Assembly (NCBI RefSeq): GCF_036327415.1
Contig: NZ_CP123961.1
Span: 1,364,001 to 1,428,000 of the forward strand
DNA from: Bartonella grahamii subsp. shimonis
GTDB taxonomy: Bacteria; Pseudomonadota; Alphaproteobacteria; Rhizobiales; Rhizobiaceae
DNA: 64,000 nucleotides
Direction of reading: 5' to 3'
The position numbers were made by a program, and so were the translations under genes. The notes beneath the pieces were generated by a model. The model was not told where the DNA came from and ran no database searches. It saw only the letters and a list, made by a program, of their open reading frames with translations. Of the stretch, positions 54,981 to 64,000 are shown piece by piece (positions within the stretch are counted from its first letter, which is position 1; each line of letters opens with the position of its first letter).

Positions 54981-55472
54981 ATGTCAGGTTTTATTCAGGC
55001 GGCAAAGTCACTTCTCCTATTGGAATTTGTGAGTGCTTTTTTCTTAGCTATGCGTCAATTTTTTTCACCAAAGCCCACGATTAATTATCCTTATGAAAAA
55101 GGTTTTGTATCTCAGCGTTTTCGCGGTGAGCATGCATTGCGTCGCTATCCAAATGGTGAAGAAAGGTGTATTGCTTGTAAATTATGTGAAGCAATTTGCC
55201 CTGCGCAAGCGATTACAATTGAGGCTGGGCCGCGACGTAATGATGGTACGCGTAGAACTGTTCGTTATGATATCGATATGGTTAAGTGTATCTATTGCGG
55301 TTTTTGTCAAGAGGCTTGTCCGGTAGAGGCTATTGTTGAAGGTCCAAATTTTGAATTTGCAACAGAAACGCGTGAAGAACTCTATTATAATAAAGAAAAG
55401 CTTTTATTGAATGGAGATCGCTGGGAGCGAGAAATCGCTCGTAATATATTAATGGATGCACCTTATCGTTAA
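54981..55472 (+). CDS. nuoI: NADH-quinone oxidoreductase subunit I
   Basis: This 163-residue TYKY homologue has two 4Fe-4S clusters (N6a and N6b). Ligands are C63, C66, C69, C73 ([15 protein letters not shown]) and C103, C106, C109, C113 ([15 protein letters not shown]). The N-terminal amphipathic helix lies on the membrane. ATG 54981 follows AAGAGGAG and gives the normal [13 protein letters not shown] start; a longer frame overlapping nuoH is rejected. Confidence 0.97.
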   Translation: MSGFIQAAKSLLLLEFVSAFFLAMRQFFSPKPTINYPYEKGFVSQRFRGEHALRRYPNGEERCIACKLCEAICPAQAITIEAGPRRNDGTRRTVRYDIDMVKCIYCGFCQEACPVEAIVEGPNFEFATETREELYYNKEKLLLNGDRWEREIARNILMDAPYR

Positions 55473-55565
55473 GTGTATCGTTAAATGAGGTGTCGGATAT
55501 TTTCCGATAAATTGTAATCTGGTATGAAGTTTATACCAATTGTTTGAATAATTAAGGAGAAGCCT

Positions 55566-56186
55566 ATGCTAACAGATCTAGCGGCGGCGTTTTTCTATTT
55601 GTTTGCTTTTATTATGCTAACAAGTGCAGTTATTGTTATTACAGCACGCAATCCAGTGCATTCTGTTTTGTTTTTAATTCTCGCATTTTTTAATGCAGCG
55701 GTTTTATTTCTGCTTGCAGGAGCAGAGTTTTTAGGGCTTATTCTGCTTGTTGTTTATGTTGGAGCTGTCGCTGTTTTATTTTTATTTGTCGTTATGATGC
55801 TTGACGTTGATTTTGCTGAGTTAAAGAGTGGAACTCTTCGGTATGCTCCTATTGGAGCTCTTATTGGTATTATTATCGCTGTAGAATTGATAGTTGTTTT
55901 TGTGAGTAGCTATTTTTCTCCAGTCTTGAGAACGCATGTTACGCAACCAATGCCAGATTTAGCGCAGCGAACAAATACACAAGCATTAGGTGATATTCTT
56001 TATACGGATTATGTTTTCTATTTTCAAATTGCTGGAATGATTTTATTGGTTGCAATGATTGGGGCTATTGTTTTAACACTTCGTCATAAATTAGGAGTAA
56101 AGCGGCAATCTATTGCGGAGCAAGTTTCTAGAACGGTAGAAAGTGCCATTGAAATCAAACAAGTTGAATCCGGCAAAGGTATTTAA
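55566..56186 (+). CDS. nuoJ: NADH-quinone oxidoreductase subunit J
   Basis: This 206-residue membrane subunit (ND6 homologue) has five transmembrane helices, with the conserved third helix [20 protein letters not shown] containing the pi-bulge region that changes between enzyme states. A charged C-terminal tail (about 175-206) points to the cytoplasm. AAGGAG lies before the ATG. It is separated from nuoI by 93 bases. Confidence 0.95.
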   Translation: MLTDLAAAFFYLFAFIMLTSAVIVITARNPVHSVLFLILAFFNAAVLFLLAGAEFLGLILLVVYVGAVAVLFLFVVMMLDVDFAELKSGTLRYAPIGALIGIIIAVELIVVFVSSYFSPVLRTHVTQPMPDLAQRTNTQALGDILYTDYVFYFQIAGMILLVAMIGAIVLTLRHKLGVKRQSIAEQVSRTVESAIEIKQVESGKGI

Positions 56187-56202
56187 GGGGGGCTATGCAG
56201 AT

Positions 56203-56511
56203 ATGTATATTGATATTACACATTATCTTACTGTTTCTGCTTTGATGTTTACGATTGGTATTGCTGGGATTTTTCTCAACAGAAAAAACGTGATTATTAT
56301 CTTGATGTCCATTGAGCTTATATTGCTTTCAGTTAATCTCAATTTTGTTGCATTTTCAGCATTTCTTCATGATCTTGTTGGTCAGATATTCGCTTTATTT
56401 GTCTTAACTGTAGCAGCTGCTGAAGCTGCCATTGGTTTAGCAATTCTGGTCGTTTTTTTCCGCAATCGTGGTTCCATTGCGGTTGAAGATGTTAATGTAA
56501 TGAAAGGCTAA
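56203..56511 (+). CDS. nuoK: NADH-quinone oxidoreductase subunit K
   Basis: This 102-residue membrane subunit (ND4L homologue) has three transmembrane helices and the conserved membrane glutamates of the proton path in [19 protein letters not shown] and [16 protein letters not shown] 56203 with AAGGGGGG upstream gives [13 protein letters not shown], the normal start. An upstream in-frame start within nuoJ is rejected. Confidence 0.96.
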   Translation: MYIDITHYLTVSALMFTIGIAGIFLNRKNVIIILMSIELILLSVNLNFVAFSAFLHDLVGQIFALFVLTVAAAEAAIGLAILVVFFRNRGSIAVEDVNVMKG

Positions 56512-56517
56512 CCAATA

Positions 56518-58482
56518 ATGTATTATACGATTGTCTTTCTTCCGCTTTTGGGTTTTTTAATTGCGGCACTAGGTGGAAAAACAGTAGGAGATCGTGCGAG
56601 TGAATTGATAACATGTAGCTTTATGGTTGTTGTTGCTATATTATCGTGGATAGCATTTTTCGATCTTGCACTTGGTCATATTCCAGCGATTGATGTATTG
56701 GTATTACATTGGGTTACTGTTGGTGACTTAAGCTTTAATTGGGCTTTACATGTTGATACATTAACAGCTGTCATGCTTGTTGTTGTAAATAGTGTTTCGG
56801 CATTAGTGCATATTTATTCAATTGGCTATATGCACCATGACCCTTCAAGGTCCCGTTTTTTTTCTTATCTTTCTTTGTTCACATTTATGATGCTTATGTT
56901 GGTCACATCCAATAATTTGATCCAGATGTTTTTTGGATGGGAAGGTGTAGGACTTGCTTCTTATTTACTCATTGGTTTTTGGTTTCAGCGCGATTCTGCT
57001 AATAAGGCCGCAATGAAAGCTTTTGTAGTTAACCGTGTTGGAGATTTTGGTTTTCTCTTAGGAATATTTAGTATTTTTGTTTTATTCCAATCGGTTGATT
57101 TTGCCTCTATTTTTGCAAAAGCTGCAAATAATAGCTTGATACAAAATATGACATTTTTAGGTTGGCAATTTGATGGACAGACGGCAATTACCATTACATG
57201 TCTTTTATTATTTATTGGTGCGATGGGAAAATCAGCACAATTTCTTTTACATACTTGGCTTCCTGATGCAATGGAAGGACCAACACCTGTATCAGCGCTT
57301 ATTCATGCTGCTACAATGGTAACGGCTGGTGTTTTTATGGTTGCGCGTATGTCGCCAATTTTTGAACTTTCTTCGACTGCTTTGACTGTGATTATTATTG
57401 TTGGAGCAACAACAGCGTTTTTTGCAGCAACTGTGGGGTTGGTGCAGAATGATATTAAACGTGTTATTGCTTATTCTACATGCTCTCAACTTGGTTATAT
57501 GTTTGTGGCATTAGGTGTTGGAGCTTATGGCGCTGCTGTTTTTCATCTTTTTACGCATGCTTTTTTTAAAGCCTTGTTGTTTCTTGGTGCAGGTTCTGTC
57601 ATTCATGCTGTATCTGATGAACAAGATATGCGAAAAATGGGTGGGTTACGCAAACATATAAAGGTCACCTATTGGATGATGATGGTCGGGACCATTGCTT
57701 TGACAGGTGTTGGAATTCCAGGAACACTTTTCGGGTCTGCAGGCTTTTTTTCAAAAGATGCGATTATAGAGTCTGCTTTTGCATCCCATAATATTGCTTC
57801 AGGATATGCTTTTTATCTTCTTGTTTTTGCGGCTTTATTAACAAGTTTCTATTCATGGCGGCTTATCTTTATGACATTCCATGGTAAACCACGTGCAACA
57901 GTTGATGTTATGCATCATGTTCATGAATCGCCGCCAGTTATGTTGATTCCACTCTTTCTTTTATCTATTGGAGCAATATTTTCTGGTGTTGTTTTCCAAC
58001 CTTACTTTTTTGGCGATTTGTATGATGTTTTTTGGAAGGGAGCATTATTTACAAGCAGCCACAATCACATTCTTCATGAAGTCCACCATGTCTTTGATTG
58101 GGTAAAATGGTCGCCATTTATAGCGATGGTTCTTGGGTTTATCTTAGCTTATTTATTTTATGTTTCTATTCCATCTCTTCCTAAGAAAATGGTCCGTATT
58201 ATGCCAGGAGTATATAACTTTCTTTACCAAAAATGGTATTTCGATCAATTATATAACTTTTTGTTTGTTCGTCCTACCTTTAGAATTGGTTCTTTTCTTT
58301 GGAAAGTGGGAGACGGTAAGATTATTGATGGTCTAGGTCCTAATGGTATTGCAGCACGTGTTGTTGATATTACAAATAGAGTTGTTCGAATGCAAACAGG
58401 CTATCTTTACCACTATGCATTTGCAATGCTTATCGGTATTGTATTGCTTATTACATGGATGATGATCGGGGGCGTAAATTAA
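56518..58482 (+). CDS. nuoL: NADH-quinone oxidoreductase subunit L
   Basis: This 654-residue antiporter-like proton-pumping subunit (ND5 homologue) is at the far end of the membrane arm. Its features are the [17 protein letters not shown] motif with the key Glu, lysine-containing helix [20 protein letters not shown], a broken helix region, and the long C-terminal lateral helix (about 560-640). Start [20 protein letters not shown]. The stop overlaps nuoM by one base. Confidence 0.97.
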   Translation: MYYTIVFLPLLGFLIAALGGKTVGDRASELITCSFMVVVAILSWIAFFDLALGHIPAIDVLVLHWVTVGDLSFNWALHVDTLTAVMLVVVNSVSALVHIYSIGYMHHDPSRSRFFSYLSLFTFMMLMLVTSNNLIQMFFGWEGVGLASYLLIGFWFQRDSANKAAMKAFVVNRVGDFGFLLGIFSIFVLFQSVDFASIFAKAANNSLIQNMTFLGWQFDGQTAITITCLLLFIGAMGKSAQFLLHTWLPDAMEGPTPVSALIHAATMVTAGVFMVARMSPIFELSSTALTVIIIVGATTAFFAATVGLVQNDIKRVIAYSTCSQLGYMFVALGVGAYGAAVFHLFTHAFFKALLFLGAGSVIHAVSDEQDMRKMGGLRKHIKVTYWMMMVGTIALTGVGIPGTLFGSAGFFSKDAIIESAFASHNIASGYAFYLLVFAALLTSFYSWRLIFMTFHGKPRATVDVMHHVHESPPVMLIPLFLLSIGAIFSGVVFQPYFFGDLYDVFWKGALFTSSHNHILHEVHHVFDWVKWSPFIAMVLGFILAYLFYVSIPSLPKKMVRIMPGVYNFLYQKWYFDQLYNFLFVRPTFRIGSFLWKVGDGKIIDGLGPNGIAARVVDITNRVVRMQTGYLYHYAFAMLIGIVLLITWMMIGGVN

Positions 58483-59951
58483 TGACCGATTGGCCTATTC
58501 TTTCTACGGTTACATTTTTGCCGCTTATTGGTGTGCTTCTGATTTTGTTTATCAAAGATGATAGTGAAGTAGCACGTCATAATATACGTAATGTTGCATT
58601 TTTTACGACTCTATTTGTTTTTATTATTTCTTTAATTATTTGGATGGGATTTGATTCTAACAACCCAAATTTTCAAATGGTTGAAAAGTCCAGTTGGTTA
58701 GGGGGTGGCATTAGCTATCATATGGGGGTTGATGGTATTTCTATTCTTTTTGTTGTTCTCTCGGCTTTCCTTTTGCCTTTCTGTATTTTAGCAAGTTGGG
58801 AGAATGTTAAAGAGAGATTAAAGGCTTATATGATTGCGTTTCTTCTTTTAGAAGTTGCTATTATTGGCGTTTTTTGTGCTCTTGATGCAATGTTATTCTA
58901 TGTTTTTTTTGAAGGCAGTCTCATTCCAATGTTTATCATTATAGGTGTATGGGGTGGAGCACGTCGTGTTTATGCAAGTATAAAGTTTTTCTTATATACT
59001 TTACTTGGTTCAGTGCTTATGCTTGTTGCTCTTATGGCTATGTATTGGGAGGCTGGAACACTTGATATACCAACTTTACTCAATTATCAGTTTCCTGCTC
59101 ATATGCAAATATGGTTATGGCTTGCATTTTTTGCTTCTTTCGCAGTTAAAATGCCTATGTGGCCAGTTCATACATGGCTCCCCGATGCTCACGTAGAAGC
59201 ACCGACAGCGGGTTCCGTTATTTTAGCTGGTGTCTTACTCAAATTAGGTGGGTACGGTTTTCTTCGTTTTTCTTTGCCTATGTTTCCTATCGCTTCAGCT
59301 GATTTTGCACCTTTGATTTTCATATTATCGCTTATCGCTATTATTTATACGTCGTTGGTCGCACTTGTTCAAAGTGACATCAAAAAACTTATTGCTTATT
59401 CTTCAATAGCACATATGGGGTATGTGACAATGGGCATTTTTGCTGCGAATGAACAAGGGATACAAGGGGCTATTTATCAGATGCTGTCCCATGGAATTGT
59501 TTCAGCAGCGTTGTTTCTTTGTGTTGGGGTTATCTATGATCGCTTGCATACACGTGAAATTTCAGCGTTTGGTGGTTTAGTGAATAATATGCCTAAATAT
59601 GCTGTTGTTTTCTTAATTTTCACTATGGCAAATGTTGGTTTGCCTGGAAGCTCAGGATTTTTGGGTGAATTTTTAACCTTAATAGGTGTTTTTCAAGTAA
59701 ATAAATTGGTTGTTCTTTTAGCAACAACAGGCGTTATTTTATCGGCAGCCTATGCCCTTTATCTTTATCGGCGTGTGATTTTTGGTTCCTTGGATAAAGA
59801 GAATTTAAAAGTATTAATAGATCTTTCTTTAAGAGAAAAACTTATCCTTTATCCAATGGTTATTCTTACAATATTCTTTGGTATCTATCCAACGCCTATT
59901 CTTAAAGCAACGGCGTTTTCCGTAGAAACCCTCATCAATAAACTGCACTAG
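58482..59951 (+). CDS. nuoM: NADH-quinone oxidoreductase subunit M
   Basis: This 489-residue antiporter-like proton-pumping subunit (ND4 homologue) has the conserved Glu in [21 protein letters not shown] and the Lys helix [20 protein letters not shown], with [17 protein letters not shown] downstream. Fourteen transmembrane helices are expected. The ATG at 58482 overlaps the nuoL stop (TAATG) and gives the usual [14 protein letters not shown]; the upstream frame from 58455 is rejected. Confidence 0.97.
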   Translation: MTDWPILSTVTFLPLIGVLLILFIKDDSEVARHNIRNVAFFTTLFVFIISLIIWMGFDSNNPNFQMVEKSSWLGGGISYHMGVDGISILFVVLSAFLLPFCILASWENVKERLKAYMIAFLLLEVAIIGVFCALDAMLFYVFFEGSLIPMFIIIGVWGGARRVYASIKFFLYTLLGSVLMLVALMAMYWEAGTLDIPTLLNYQFPAHMQIWLWLAFFASFAVKMPMWPVHTWLPDAHVEAPTAGSVILAGVLLKLGGYGFLRFSLPMFPIASADFAPLIFILSLIAIIYTSLVALVQSDIKKLIAYSSIAHMGYVTMGIFAANEQGIQGAIYQMLSHGIVSAALFLCVGVIYDRLHTREISAFGGLVNNMPKYAVVFLIFTMANVGLPGSSGFLGEFLTLIGVFQVNKLVVLLATTGVILSAAYALYLYRRVIFGSLDKENLKVLIDLSLREKLILYPMVILTIFFGIYPTPILKATAFSVETLINKLH

Positions 59952-59968
59952 ATAAGGGAAGAATGTAA

Positions 59969-61423
59969 ATGCAAACTGAAATAATAGCCCAATTAGTTTT
60001 AATTCTTCCAGAGCTTTTAATTGCGTTAGGAGCTGTAGTGCTGCTTATGATTGGTGTTTTTTCTAATACACGTGCTTCTTTAACAGTGACGGGTTTAGCG
60101 ATGGCACTTCTTGTGGCAACCATTATTATTCTTATAGTTTTTCCGAAAAATGGTTCATTTCAAACCAATGCGCTCGTTATCGATTCCTTTAGTCGTTATA
60201 TGAAAATTTTAATGCTTATTGGTGCACTCTTTTCTCTTATCATGTCTGTTGGTTTTGCCAATGCACAAAAGTTTAATATATTTGAATTTCCAGTGCTTGT
60301 TCTTTTAGCAACCCTTGGAATGATGTTTATGATTTCAGCGGGTAATATGCTGTCGCTTTATATGGGGTTAGAACTGCAATCGTTAGCTTTATATGTTTTA
60401 GCAGCGATTAATCGTAATAATGTAAAATCTTCTGAAGCCGGTATAAAATACTTTGTTTTAGGAGCATTATCTTCAGGGTTGCTGCTTTATGGTATTTCTT
60501 TGCTTTATGGTTTTACCGGTCAAATTGGTTTTCACGAAATTGCTCTTGCTTTAAAAGGTAAAAATTTACAATTGGGGGTCATTTTTGGAATTGTCTTTAT
60601 TTTAGCTGGTTTGGCTTTCAAAATTTCTGCTGTTCCATTTCATATGTGGACACCTGATGTTTATGAAGGAGCGCCAACACCGATTACAGCATTTTTTGCT
60701 GGTGCCCCTAAAATTGCTGCAATGGCTTTAATCATCCGTATTATTGTGATGACCTTTATTCCCCTAGGGTGCGTTGATAACGTGATGCCTGCATGGCAAC
60801 AAATTTTGGTCTTCATGGCACTTGCATCAATGATACTTGGTGCTTTTGCTGCAATTGGTCAGACCAACATTAAGCGTTTAATGGCTTATTCATCAATCGG
60901 TCATATGGGATATGCGCTTGTTGGTTTAGCTGCTGGAGATATTCTTGGTGTAAAAAGTGTTATTCTTTATATGACTATTTATCTTGGTATGACGATTGGT
61001 TCGTTTGCATTTATTCTTGGGATGCGGTCTAGCAATGGAAATATTGAAAATATCTATGATCTTTCAGGATTGATAAAGACGAATCCGTTTATGGCTGTTG
61101 TGATGACGATACAGCTTTTCTCGTTAGCAAGCATACCTCCTATGGCTGGTTTTTTTGGAAAGTGGTATACATTTTCTGCCGCTGTTCATGCTGGACTTAC
61201 TCCACTTGCTGTCGTTGGTATGATAGCGTCTGTTGTCGGGGCTTTTTACTATTTGCGAGTCATTAAAATTATGTGGTTTGATGAAGCAAAGGTGCATTTT
61301 ATTGCTTTGTCGAATGAGCTTCAATTTTGTCTCGGTCTTTCTGCATTGTTCATTTTATTTTATACGCTTTTTGGAATTTGGTTTGCTGAGTTGGCAGAAA
61401 AAGCAGCAACCGCATTGTTTTAA
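59969..61423 (+). CDS. nuoN: NADH-quinone oxidoreductase subunit N
   Basis: This 484-residue antiporter-like subunit (ND2 homologue), the third proton pump of the membrane arm, has the conserved Glu helix [20 protein letters not shown], the Lys helix [20 protein letters not shown] and [19 protein letters not shown]. Last nuo gene of the operon. The stop overlaps the birA start by one base, so birA is translated in the same message. Confidence 0.97.
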   Translation: MQTEIIAQLVLILPELLIALGAVVLLMIGVFSNTRASLTVTGLAMALLVATIIILIVFPKNGSFQTNALVIDSFSRYMKILMLIGALFSLIMSVGFANAQKFNIFEFPVLVLLATLGMMFMISAGNMLSLYMGLELQSLALYVLAAINRNNVKSSEAGIKYFVLGALSSGLLLYGISLLYGFTGQIGFHEIALALKGKNLQLGVIFGIVFILAGLAFKISAVPFHMWTPDVYEGAPTPITAFFAGAPKIAAMALIIRIIVMTFIPLGCVDNVMPAWQQILVFMALASMILGAFAAIGQTNIKRLMAYSSIGHMGYALVGLAAGDILGVKSVILYMTIYLGMTIGSFAFILGMRSSNGNIENIYDLSGLIKTNPFMAVVMTIQLFSLASIPPMAGFFGKWYTFSAAVHAGLTPLAVVGMIASVVGAFYYLRVIKIMWFDEAKVHFIALSNELQFCLGLSALFILFYTLFGIWFAELAEKAATALF

Positions 61424-62232
61424 TGAATATGGTTTATATCTTATCAGATTTTGCACAAAAACAAGGATACACTGTTGAATCGTACGAAACTGTTGATTCA
61501 ACAAATCTTATTGCACAACGAAAAGCGCAAGCTGGTCATAAAGGTTATCTATGGGTTGTTGCACAAGAACAGTCACAGGGAAGAGCAAGAAGAGGTAGGA
61601 CATGGTCTAGTCCGAAAGGAAACCTTTATTCTAGTCTTTTGTTAATTGATGGTATTGTTCATCAAACTGCTGCTCAGCTTGGTTTTGTTGCTGGAGTAAG
61701 TGTGGTAGAAACAGTAAAACAATTTATAAAAGATGAAAAGCAAACGAACGATATCGTTAGCTTAAAATGGCCAAATGATATTTTGCTAGGAGGGGCTAAA
61801 AGTTCTGGAGTTTTACTTGAGATTTTTAAATTGCCATCACAACAGTATGCATTGGTTATTGGTATTGGAATAAATGTGAAATATAATTATGAAGATGCAC
61901 CATATCCCACTTCAAGTTTAAAGAATATTGGTTTGCATGTTGAAACAGAACAATTATTTACGGTTTTAACTGAATGTTTTTCTAAAAATTATCTCCTTTG
62001 GAAACAGTCAGGAGGATGCGATATAATCCGCGAAAAATGGCTTTTATACTCTGCTCACCTTGGGCAGCATGTCAAAATAATCAATGATGAAAAAGTCATC
62101 GAAGGTATTTTTGGTGGTCTTGATAATGATTTTAACTGCATCATAAAACAAAAAAATGGTCAGCAAGCAATTATAACAGCTGGAGATGTTCATTTTGGTT
62201 TGGCTGCTTCTGTTAATGCAGGTCGTTATTAA
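61423..62232 (+). CDS. birA: Biotin--[acetyl-CoA carboxylase] ligase
   Basis: This 269-residue enzyme attaches biotin to carboxylases. The biotinyl-AMP loop appears as SQGRARRGRTWSSPKGNLYS (about 50-69) in the place of GRGRRGR, and the catalytic lysine block as SLKWPNDILLGGAKSSGVLL. It lacks the N-terminal helix-turn-helix of E. coli BirA, so it should act only as a ligase (group I). Its location directly after nuoN is the usual order in rhizobia and Bartonella. Confidence 0.94.
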   Translation: MNMVYILSDFAQKQGYTVESYETVDSTNLIAQRKAQAGHKGYLWVVAQEQSQGRARRGRTWSSPKGNLYSSLLLIDGIVHQTAAQLGFVAGVSVVETVKQFIKDEKQTNDIVSLKWPNDILLGGAKSSGVLLEIFKLPSQQYALVIGIGINVKYNYEDAPYPTSSLKNIGLHVETEQLFTVLTECFSKNYLLWKQSGGCDIIREKWLLYSAHLGQHVKIINDEKVIEGIFGGLDNDFNCIIKQKNGQQAIITAGDVHFGLAASVNAGRY

Positions 62233-62276
62233 AAATTATTTTACCATCAAATACCTTAATGATTTGGGAGATGTTT

Positions 62277-63953
62277 ATGGTTGCAGCTAATAAGAATGAA
62301 TTTGTTTTTTTACCTCTGGGAGGTGTAGGTGAAATAGGGATGAATTTAGCTGCTTACGGATTTGGTCCCAAAAATCTTCGTGAATGGCTGCTGGTTGATA
62401 TGGGGATTAGTTTTGCTGGTTCTGAATTACCAGGAGTCGATCTTGTTTTGCCTGATATTCGTTTTTTAGAAAGTGAAAAACATAATATACGGGGTCTTGT
62501 TTTAACACATGCACACGAAGATCATTATGGAGCCGTTCTTGATTTATGGCCAAAGTTACAAGTTCCAATTTACTGTACGCCTTTTACGGCAGGATTATTG
62601 GAAACTAAAAAACAATTAGATTTTGAATCTCAAAAATTTTTACTCAATATTTTTCAAGCTGGTGATTGTTTTCAGGTAGGTTCCTTTTCTGTAGAGGCTA
62701 TAGCTGTTAACCATTCAATACCGGAATCTGTATCTTTAGCAATTACAACCTCTTTGGGGACTGTGATTCATACTGGTGATTGGAAAATTGATCATACTCC
62801 TTCACTTGGGGCTGTAACGGATGAAAAAAGATTTCGTGCTTTAGGCAAAAAAGGTGTTTTAGCATTACTTTGTGATTCCACAAATGCGTGTCACGATGGT
62901 ATATCTTCATCAGAGCAGCAAGTTCAAGCCAGTCTTTCTGAGATTATTTCCAAAGCTGAAGGGCGTGTTGTAATAGCAACTTTTTCTTCTAATATTGGTC
63001 GGATACGTTCTATTGCTCTTGCAGCTGAAGCTGCTGGACGTAAGGTGCTTGTCATTGGGCGTTCCCTTAAGCAAAGTATTATGGTTGCACAAGAGCTTGG
63101 TTATATGAATGGTTTAGCGCCATTTGTAACGGAAGATGATTATGGTTACATCTCGCGAAAAGATCTTGTTTTAATTGTCACAGGGAGCCAAGGTGAGCCA
63201 TGTGCTGCTTTGGCTAAACTGTCACGTGATGGAATGAGAAATATTACACTTTCCGCTGGTGATACCGTTATTTATTCATCACGAAGTATTCCAGGAAACG
63301 AAAAAGCGATTATAGAGGTACAAAATCGTTTCATTGATTTGGGTATTGAAATTATTACGAATGAAGATGCACTTGTTCATGTTTCAGGTCATCCCCGTCG
63401 TTCAGAACTTTTACAGATGTATGATTGGATAAAGCCACAGATACTTGTTCCTGTACATGGGGAAGCAATGCATCTTAAGGCTCAGGCAACTTTAGCACGT
63501 CAAGCGGGTATTAAAACTGTTAAGGATATCAGAAATGGACATATGTTACGTCTTGCACCAGAACCTGTAGAAGTTGTTGATCAAGTTCCTGTTGTCCGCA
63601 TCTATAAGGATGGTTGCCTAATTGGAGATGAAGATGAATTAGGGATTCGTGAACGCCGCAAACTAAGTTATGCTGGTCATGTTACTATTTCTCTCCATAT
63701 AAATAGTAAGCATGAATTATTAGGGGATATAGGTCTAACAACATTCGGGTTACCTGAAAGTAATGGAAAGGGAGAAAGCTTAAAAGATATTCTTTTAGAT
63801 ATTGTAGAAAAAACAGTCTATAATATCCCACGCATGAAACAGAAAAATAATGAACTTATTCGAGAGGCAACGCGACGTGCAGTGAGAGCGGCTGTTCATG
63901 AAATTTGGCAAAAAAAACCTATCTGTACAGTTTTTTTACATCGGTCCAAATAA
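62277..63953 (+). CDS. rnj: Ribonuclease J family metallo-beta-lactamase RNase
   Basis: This 558-residue enzyme has a metallo-beta-lactamase core with the zinc motif HAHEDH at 78-83. Additional motifs are VIHTGDWKID, LLCDSTNA and the beta-CASP block with FSSNIGRIRSIALAAEAAGR and VHVSGHPRRSEL, then a C-terminal dimerisation region. RNase J is a 5' exo- and endoribonuclease of RNA turnover. ATG 62277 has TTGGGAG just upstream at good spacing; 62259 and 62271 are in-frame alternatives. It follows birA by 44 bases. After the stop only 47 bases of AT-rich DNA remain in the window. Confidence 0.94.
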   Translation: MVAANKNEFVFLPLGGVGEIGMNLAAYGFGPKNLREWLLVDMGISFAGSELPGVDLVLPDIRFLESEKHNIRGLVLTHAHEDHYGAVLDLWPKLQVPIYCTPFTAGLLETKKQLDFESQKFLLNIFQAGDCFQVGSFSVEAIAVNHSIPESVSLAITTSLGTVIHTGDWKIDHTPSLGAVTDEKRFRALGKKGVLALLCDSTNACHDGISSSEQQVQASLSEIISKAEGRVVIATFSSNIGRIRSIALAAEAAGRKVLVIGRSLKQSIMVAQELGYMNGLAPFVTEDDYGYISRKDLVLIVTGSQGEPCAALAKLSRDGMRNITLSAGDTVIYSSRSIPGNEKAIIEVQNRFIDLGIEIITNEDALVHVSGHPRRSELLQMYDWIKPQILVPVHGEAMHLKAQATLARQAGIKTVKDIRNGHMLRLAPEPVEVVDQVPVVRIYKDGCLIGDEDELGIRERRKLSYAGHVTISLHINSKHELLGDIGLTTFGLPESNGKGESLKDILLDIVEKTVYNIPRMKQKNNELIREATRRAVRAAVHEIWQKKPICTVFLHRSK

Positions 63954-64000
63954 AGAACTTTCATATTACGTTATTAAAAAAGAGAAGAGCATTTTTATTT

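Overview
The window looks like a chromosomal segment of a Bartonella species (alphaproteobacterium, Hyphomicrobiales). It is AT-rich, it carries a complete fourteen-gene complex I operon nuoA-N followed by birA and an RNase J gene, and it has a two-partner-secretion haemagglutinin locus plus Mu-like prophage genes of the kind common in Bartonella. The genus call rests on recognition of protein families and gene order. The species is not resolved.

Layout. (1) 0.4-14.5 kb: a two-partner secretion / contact-dependent inhibition-like locus. It has an outer-membrane transporter (TpsB), a 2513-residue exoprotein (TpsA) ending in an HNH/EndoVII 'LHH' nuclease-like tip, five tandem SMI1/KNR4 (SUKH) immunity-like paralogues, and an unrecognised protein built of three divergent repeats. 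(2) 14.6-18.9 kb, minus strand: a decayed integrative element with a DUF3987 pseudogene, a ParE-type toxin carrying a nonsense codon next to an intact antitoxin, a truncated primase, an AlpA regulator and a broken tyrosine integrase. (3) 19.4-22.8 kb: a compact cassette that looks like a radical-SAM RiPP system. It has a 29-residue precursor peptide, an intercistronic hairpin, a PqqD-radical SAM-SPASM enzyme, an MFS exporter fused to an APH-type kinase, and the first ~50 codons of what may be a second radical SAM enzyme. That fragment is fused in frame to a prophage portal gene. This cassette is my best candidate for an undescribed system.

(4) 22.8-44.4 kb: structural genes of a defective prophage. 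The head module is Mu-like (portal, F, protease/scaffold, cement, capsid, gp36, G, gp37) and the tail module is P2-like (V, W, J, I, DUF4815 protein, Gly-rich fibre, sheath, tube, E/E' with a probable -1 frameshift, tape measure, U, X, D). Terminase, transposase, lysis and regulatory genes are absent here. Two copies of one palindromic element precede the protease and sheath transcription units, and a duplicated structured element lies between F and the protease. (5) 44.4-46.5 kb: six consecutive covarying palindromes, a 203-bp tandem duplication, then tRNA-Ser, tRNA-Val and tRNA-Asp. (6) 46.7-64 kb: nuoABCDEFGHIJKLMN, birA and rnj, all intact and on the plus strand.

How the parts work together. 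TpsB exports TpsA, whose tip would poison neighbouring cells, while the SUKH array would protect the producer. In the RiPP cassette the precursor would be modified by the radical SAM enzyme and exported by the MFS protein, with the kinase domain in maturation or self-protection. The nuo genes encode proton-pumping NADH:quinone oxidoreductase.
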